From assembly GCA_027943335.1 (NCBI GenBank), contig BSBK01003255.1, forward strand, positions 574,001 to 638,000: a stretch of 64,000 bases of DNA. Direction: 5' to 3'. The notes below the pieces were generated by a model. That model was not told the origin of the DNA and searched no databases. It saw nothing but the letters and a program-made list of their open reading frames with translations. This document shows positions 61,136 to 64,000 of this stretch, piece by piece. The translations under genes were made by a program, and so were the position numbers. Source of the DNA: Chamaecyparis obtusa (lineage: Eukaryota > Streptophyta > Pinopsida > Cupressales > Cupressaceae). How positions within the stretch are numbered: the first letter of the stretch is position 1; each line of letters begins with the position of its first letter.

Positions 61136-61579
61136 CCTACTGGGGCAACACCTTTCACTTTAGTTTATGGGTCTGAAGCGGTACTACCTATTGAGGTTGA
61201 AATCCCATCACTCAGAATTAGAATGCATGGTCTAGTAACTGATGATGACTACAGAGTGTCTAGGTTACAAGAACTGGAACTACTAGATGAGCGCAGACAA
61301 GCAGCATATGATCATCTCAGAGTATATCAGAAGAGAATTTCTAGAGGCTACAACAAGAAAGTCAGACACAAAGAATTTCAGGTTGGTGATCTAGTTTTGA
61401 GAGAGAATCCTAAAAATCAATCAGATCAAGAACACAAGGGGAAGTTCGAACCCAATTGGCTAGGTCCCTTTGTAATCATTGCTACTTTTGGCTCTGGTGC
61501 CTATCAACTCTCAACGACTGAAGGAGAACAACTCTGAGAACCAATCAACGTTCTCCATTTGAAGAAATTCTACGCCTAA
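61136..61579 (+). pseudogene. Tat-type integrase C-terminal domain
   Basis: TPTGATPFTLVYGSEAVLPI is the conserved start of the Ty3/gypsy integrase tail; it continues with VEIPSLRIRM, DERRQAAYDHLRVYQKR, YNKKVRHKEFQVGDLVLREN (the GPY/F module entry), then NWLGPFVIIATFGSGAYQL. The end, EPINVLHLKKFYA, follows a TGA at 61535-61537, and the true stop is TAA 61577-61579. The GPF of the GPY/F motif is kept. The catalytic core is absent, replaced upstream by the minisatellite. The Tat lineage is assigned from the TGATPF...GSEAVLPIE pattern. Confidence 0.92.
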
Positions 61580-64000
61580 GGCATTCAGTCTATGGTAAAA
61601 TGTCCTGAAAAAAATCATAAAAATCAGAAAAAGTCTTGGAAAAATGAACATCTTGGCGAAAACCTAGCAATAGGCGCCTTGATGATTCACAAAAAAATCA
61701 AAAAATATCAAAAGTACAAAAAAAAAAAAAAGGTGCCTTGGTGAAAACCTGGAAATAGGCGCCTTGGTAGCAAAAATAGAATCTCTGCCAAGATGGTGAA
61801 AACCTAGCAAACAGGCACCACTTGTTTCAAAATGCTCCATCTATCAGCGCAATCTTCATCTTTTCCAACTTTCAGTCTTCCTTTAGTTTGTACGTATCTC
61901 CCAGTTTGTTTTTGCATTTCCAGTTTTCAATAAGTCAGTTTGTCCACCAATCAACTCAAGCATCTATATCTTATCAATGTTCAAACTTGGGGGCAATCAA
62001 TGTCATATCCTATGGTCTCCATGTATTTGAGATGTATCATATCTAGTCAGAGTCCTTTGAAGCTTCATGTGAGTCAGTTAGTCTGTCTTGTCTCCAGAAA
62101 GGATTTTGCATCTACAACAATGCAATCAAACATCAAAACTCAACTGAAAACAATCTATGCTTTTTACATGCTTTTATCTCCTTGTATGCTTATTGATTTG
62201 CATTGAGATTTTTGCATATTGTGTCCCTTCGAGCTCTTCGATGATGTCCTTTACAGGATTTAGAGAGTGATGACTGGGGGCATAATCTTTTCTTTGTCTT
62301 CTACTTGTATGTGAAAATCTAACAACTTTGGAAATTTTGGATTGAAATGGTGTCCAACTGTAAGAGCCTCTATCTTGAATTGGATGGCCATGCGTACCTC
62401 GACCATTGATACTCAGAAAATTCAAGGAATTTTGCTCTAACTATTGTCTTTTTGAGTGAGTTCTTTCTCCTATTGTGAAATGCAATCTTACCTAAGGAGG
62501 TGAACAATAAAGGGTCACTACAGGTAATTCACATGGGATTTAGAATGATCTCTTGACTGTTTGATATGTTTGTAATGCAAGGTGTATTCAGGTCATCATG
62601 ATGTTTATGTTTTGATGCTTATACAAATTGCTATATCAAAATGGACATGATATTCAGGTCATCCTAGCATTTATGCCTTGGTACTTATATCTAATCTGAC
62701 ATTCCAAAAATAAAATCAATATTCATATGTCCATGGTTGTTGACCAGTGGGTGTTGTATTGATTCTTGCACATACAAATCGATATTCATATGTCTATGGT
62801 TTCATAGCTAGTGGGCATTGTATTGATTTATCTGGTTACCTAAAAGTTCAATGATGATAACAAATCGACACATGATCAGTGACTAGGTCCTAGGTCTTAG
62901 GTTGCATTTCATATTGCATGCTTCTTTGCATTTTTCATCTTTGCATGATCTCATAATGACTAAACGAACTTCAAAGCTTAAAAAATTCTTCATATCAATT
63001 CTTCAAATCTAACAAGACTTGAATCTCACACGAAGGTTCCTCCAACGAAAAAACAAGTAGAATCTTTTTTCGGGATCAAAATCAAAATCTGAGATTGTTT
63101 ATATTATTAACTACTTGCATAATCAACCTTCAATCATCACAGAAATCTAGTATTCAACTTAGTTGATTATCTTACATCAAACTATCAAAATTTCAACTTG
63201 GTCAACTATGGTCAACTCATGGTTTAACCTAGTCAAACTTGGTCTTTTGGGACCTTCCAACAATGCAAAATGCATTCCCAGACATGTTTAACCACTTGTC
63301 AAATCAATTAACATGCTTCTGAACTATCAACGCTGACTTTTCTTGTCAGATTTCATTTTTAATCCTAAAGGGGGCATGGTATTGCACATCATTCAAAGTC
63401 TATAATCAAATTTGAAATCATATCTTTATGGAAATCATATCTTTCATCAGTGATCAAGATAAATAATCACGTCTAGTTATTGATTCATCAAAAAATACCT
63501 CATCGCTCGGGGCAAATCTATCATCACTTGGGGCATATCAGATTCATCAAGATCCATATCAATCTGGTATTCTCCTAATCTTGTAAATTGTATCAATTTT
63601 TGCAACCATCGGATCATAGTGTTCTTTCCTTGGGTCTTCGACAACTGAAGGGTTCAGATGTGATACCTGCTAGTTCTACTAAGATAATCAAGTCTAGAAC
63701 CAGTCACTCACTTCTTTACAATCCTAAGGTTTGGAATCAGGTGTTTTGACACTTTTTCACAATCATAGGTTCATTTGCTGTTATAGTGAATATTATCTTT
63801 GGTCACAGGTAAAAGCACAAAGTTGTGTCACGTTTCAGGACAACTTATCAACATAGCTGAATTTGAGTATTTCTAACTAAAATTATTTTTTGTCAAACAT
63901 ATGGTCTAGCTAGATTCATTCTAGCTAAGTTAGATAAGTTCTTCACCTTTTCCAATTGGAAATATCTATTAAAAGCATGTTTTATAACAATTACTAAAGA
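61580..64000 (+). other. 3' region after integrase, no gene
   Basis: Three hairpin modules at 61649-61680, 61731-61765 and 61787-61820. Then phrases such as ACTTGGGGGCAATCAATG (about 61986), TGACTGGGGGCATAATC (about 62271) and TAAAGGGGGCATGG (about 63368) resemble polypurine tracts, but no LTR of this family follows any of them. A repeated phrase TTCAGGTCATC.T.ATG..TTTATG occurs at about 62589 and 62653, and CAATATTCATATGTC at 62727 and 62779. Nothing coding is seen. Confidence 0.5.

Larger units (their letters stand above)
53732..64000 (+). mobile_element. Tat-like LTR retrotransposon, copy 2 (3' end not seen)
   Basis: LTR, primer site, 2.8-kb leader with repeats, gag-like ORF, hairpin modules, a minisatellite and an integrase C-terminus follow in order. 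Protease, RT, RNase H and the integrase core are missing between about 60060 and 61136. No TGTAATACC LTR start is found up to 64000, so the element is either longer than the window, interrupted after about 61800, or has lost its 3' LTR. Confidence 0.75.

Noticed and set aside
60835..61158. Minus ORF with LVLILVLI repeats resembling membrane segments
   Set aside because: It is the reverse reading of the 12-bp minisatellite; the opposite strand holds the integrase frame.
61980..63385. Polypurine tracts marking a 3' LTR of copy 2
   Set aside because: None of the GGGGGCA phrases is followed by sequence like the 5' LTR start TGTAATACCCC.

Overview
The window reads as intergenic DNA from a large plant nuclear genome. 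It is AT-rich, holds no intact host gene, rRNA or tRNA that I can recognise, and is built almost entirely from nested, decaying LTR retrotransposons plus one hAT-like transposase remnant. Giant solo LTRs, Tat-like and chromovirus-like Ty3/gypsy elements and Ty1/copia elements stacked inside each other fit a conifer or another big-genome seed plant. The species call is inference only.

Layout, left to right. 1-4875 is copy 1 (minus strand, cut by the window edge) of a Tat-like element whose LTR begins TGTAATACCCC; this LTR cuts off the reverse transcriptase of a chromovirus-like Ty3/gypsy element (4876-8124, minus). 8232-12792 (minus) is a degenerate long reading frame of unknown family, split by a solo LTR (10080-11205, TSD CTTTG). 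14240-16117 (minus) is a hAT-like transposase pseudogene. 16565-21011 is a 4.4-kb solo LTR lying in an older related LTR sequence, whose pieces reappear at 21012-21258, 31040-31546 and 53336-53731. 21259-31039 is a Ty1/copia element (minus, TSD TGTGT) whose gag is split by a 2.65-kb TG...CA insertion (26684-29338) carrying seven long palindromes.

31547-53330 is element X, an LTR element with a tRNA-Met type primer site, a coiled-coil/zinc-knuckle ORF1 and a long unknown ORF2, but no visible polymerase. X was hit by element Y (35341-45295, perfect TSD GCATG, about 97% identical LTRs), which also lacks polymerase and encodes a Pro/Ser-rich protein with a G-patch-like segment. The 3' LTR of X was hit by insertion Z (50377-53290), whose front part exists as forward, inverted and forward copies; Z in turn holds solo LTR W (51768-52789, TSD CTAAA). 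53732-64000 is copy 2 (plus strand) of the Tat-like family from the left edge, with LTR, primer site, leader repeats, a gag-like ORF, a 12-bp minisatellite where most of pol should be, and a Tat-type integrase tail.

No gene here looks functional in the host. The elements act as hosts and targets for each other, and the nesting gives a relative time order. The least explained signals are the seven-palindrome array, the forward-inverted-forward foldback, recurrent GAAA-loop hairpins in 3' regions of the Tat-like elements, and inverted repeats coding the LGPYVP peptide motif.
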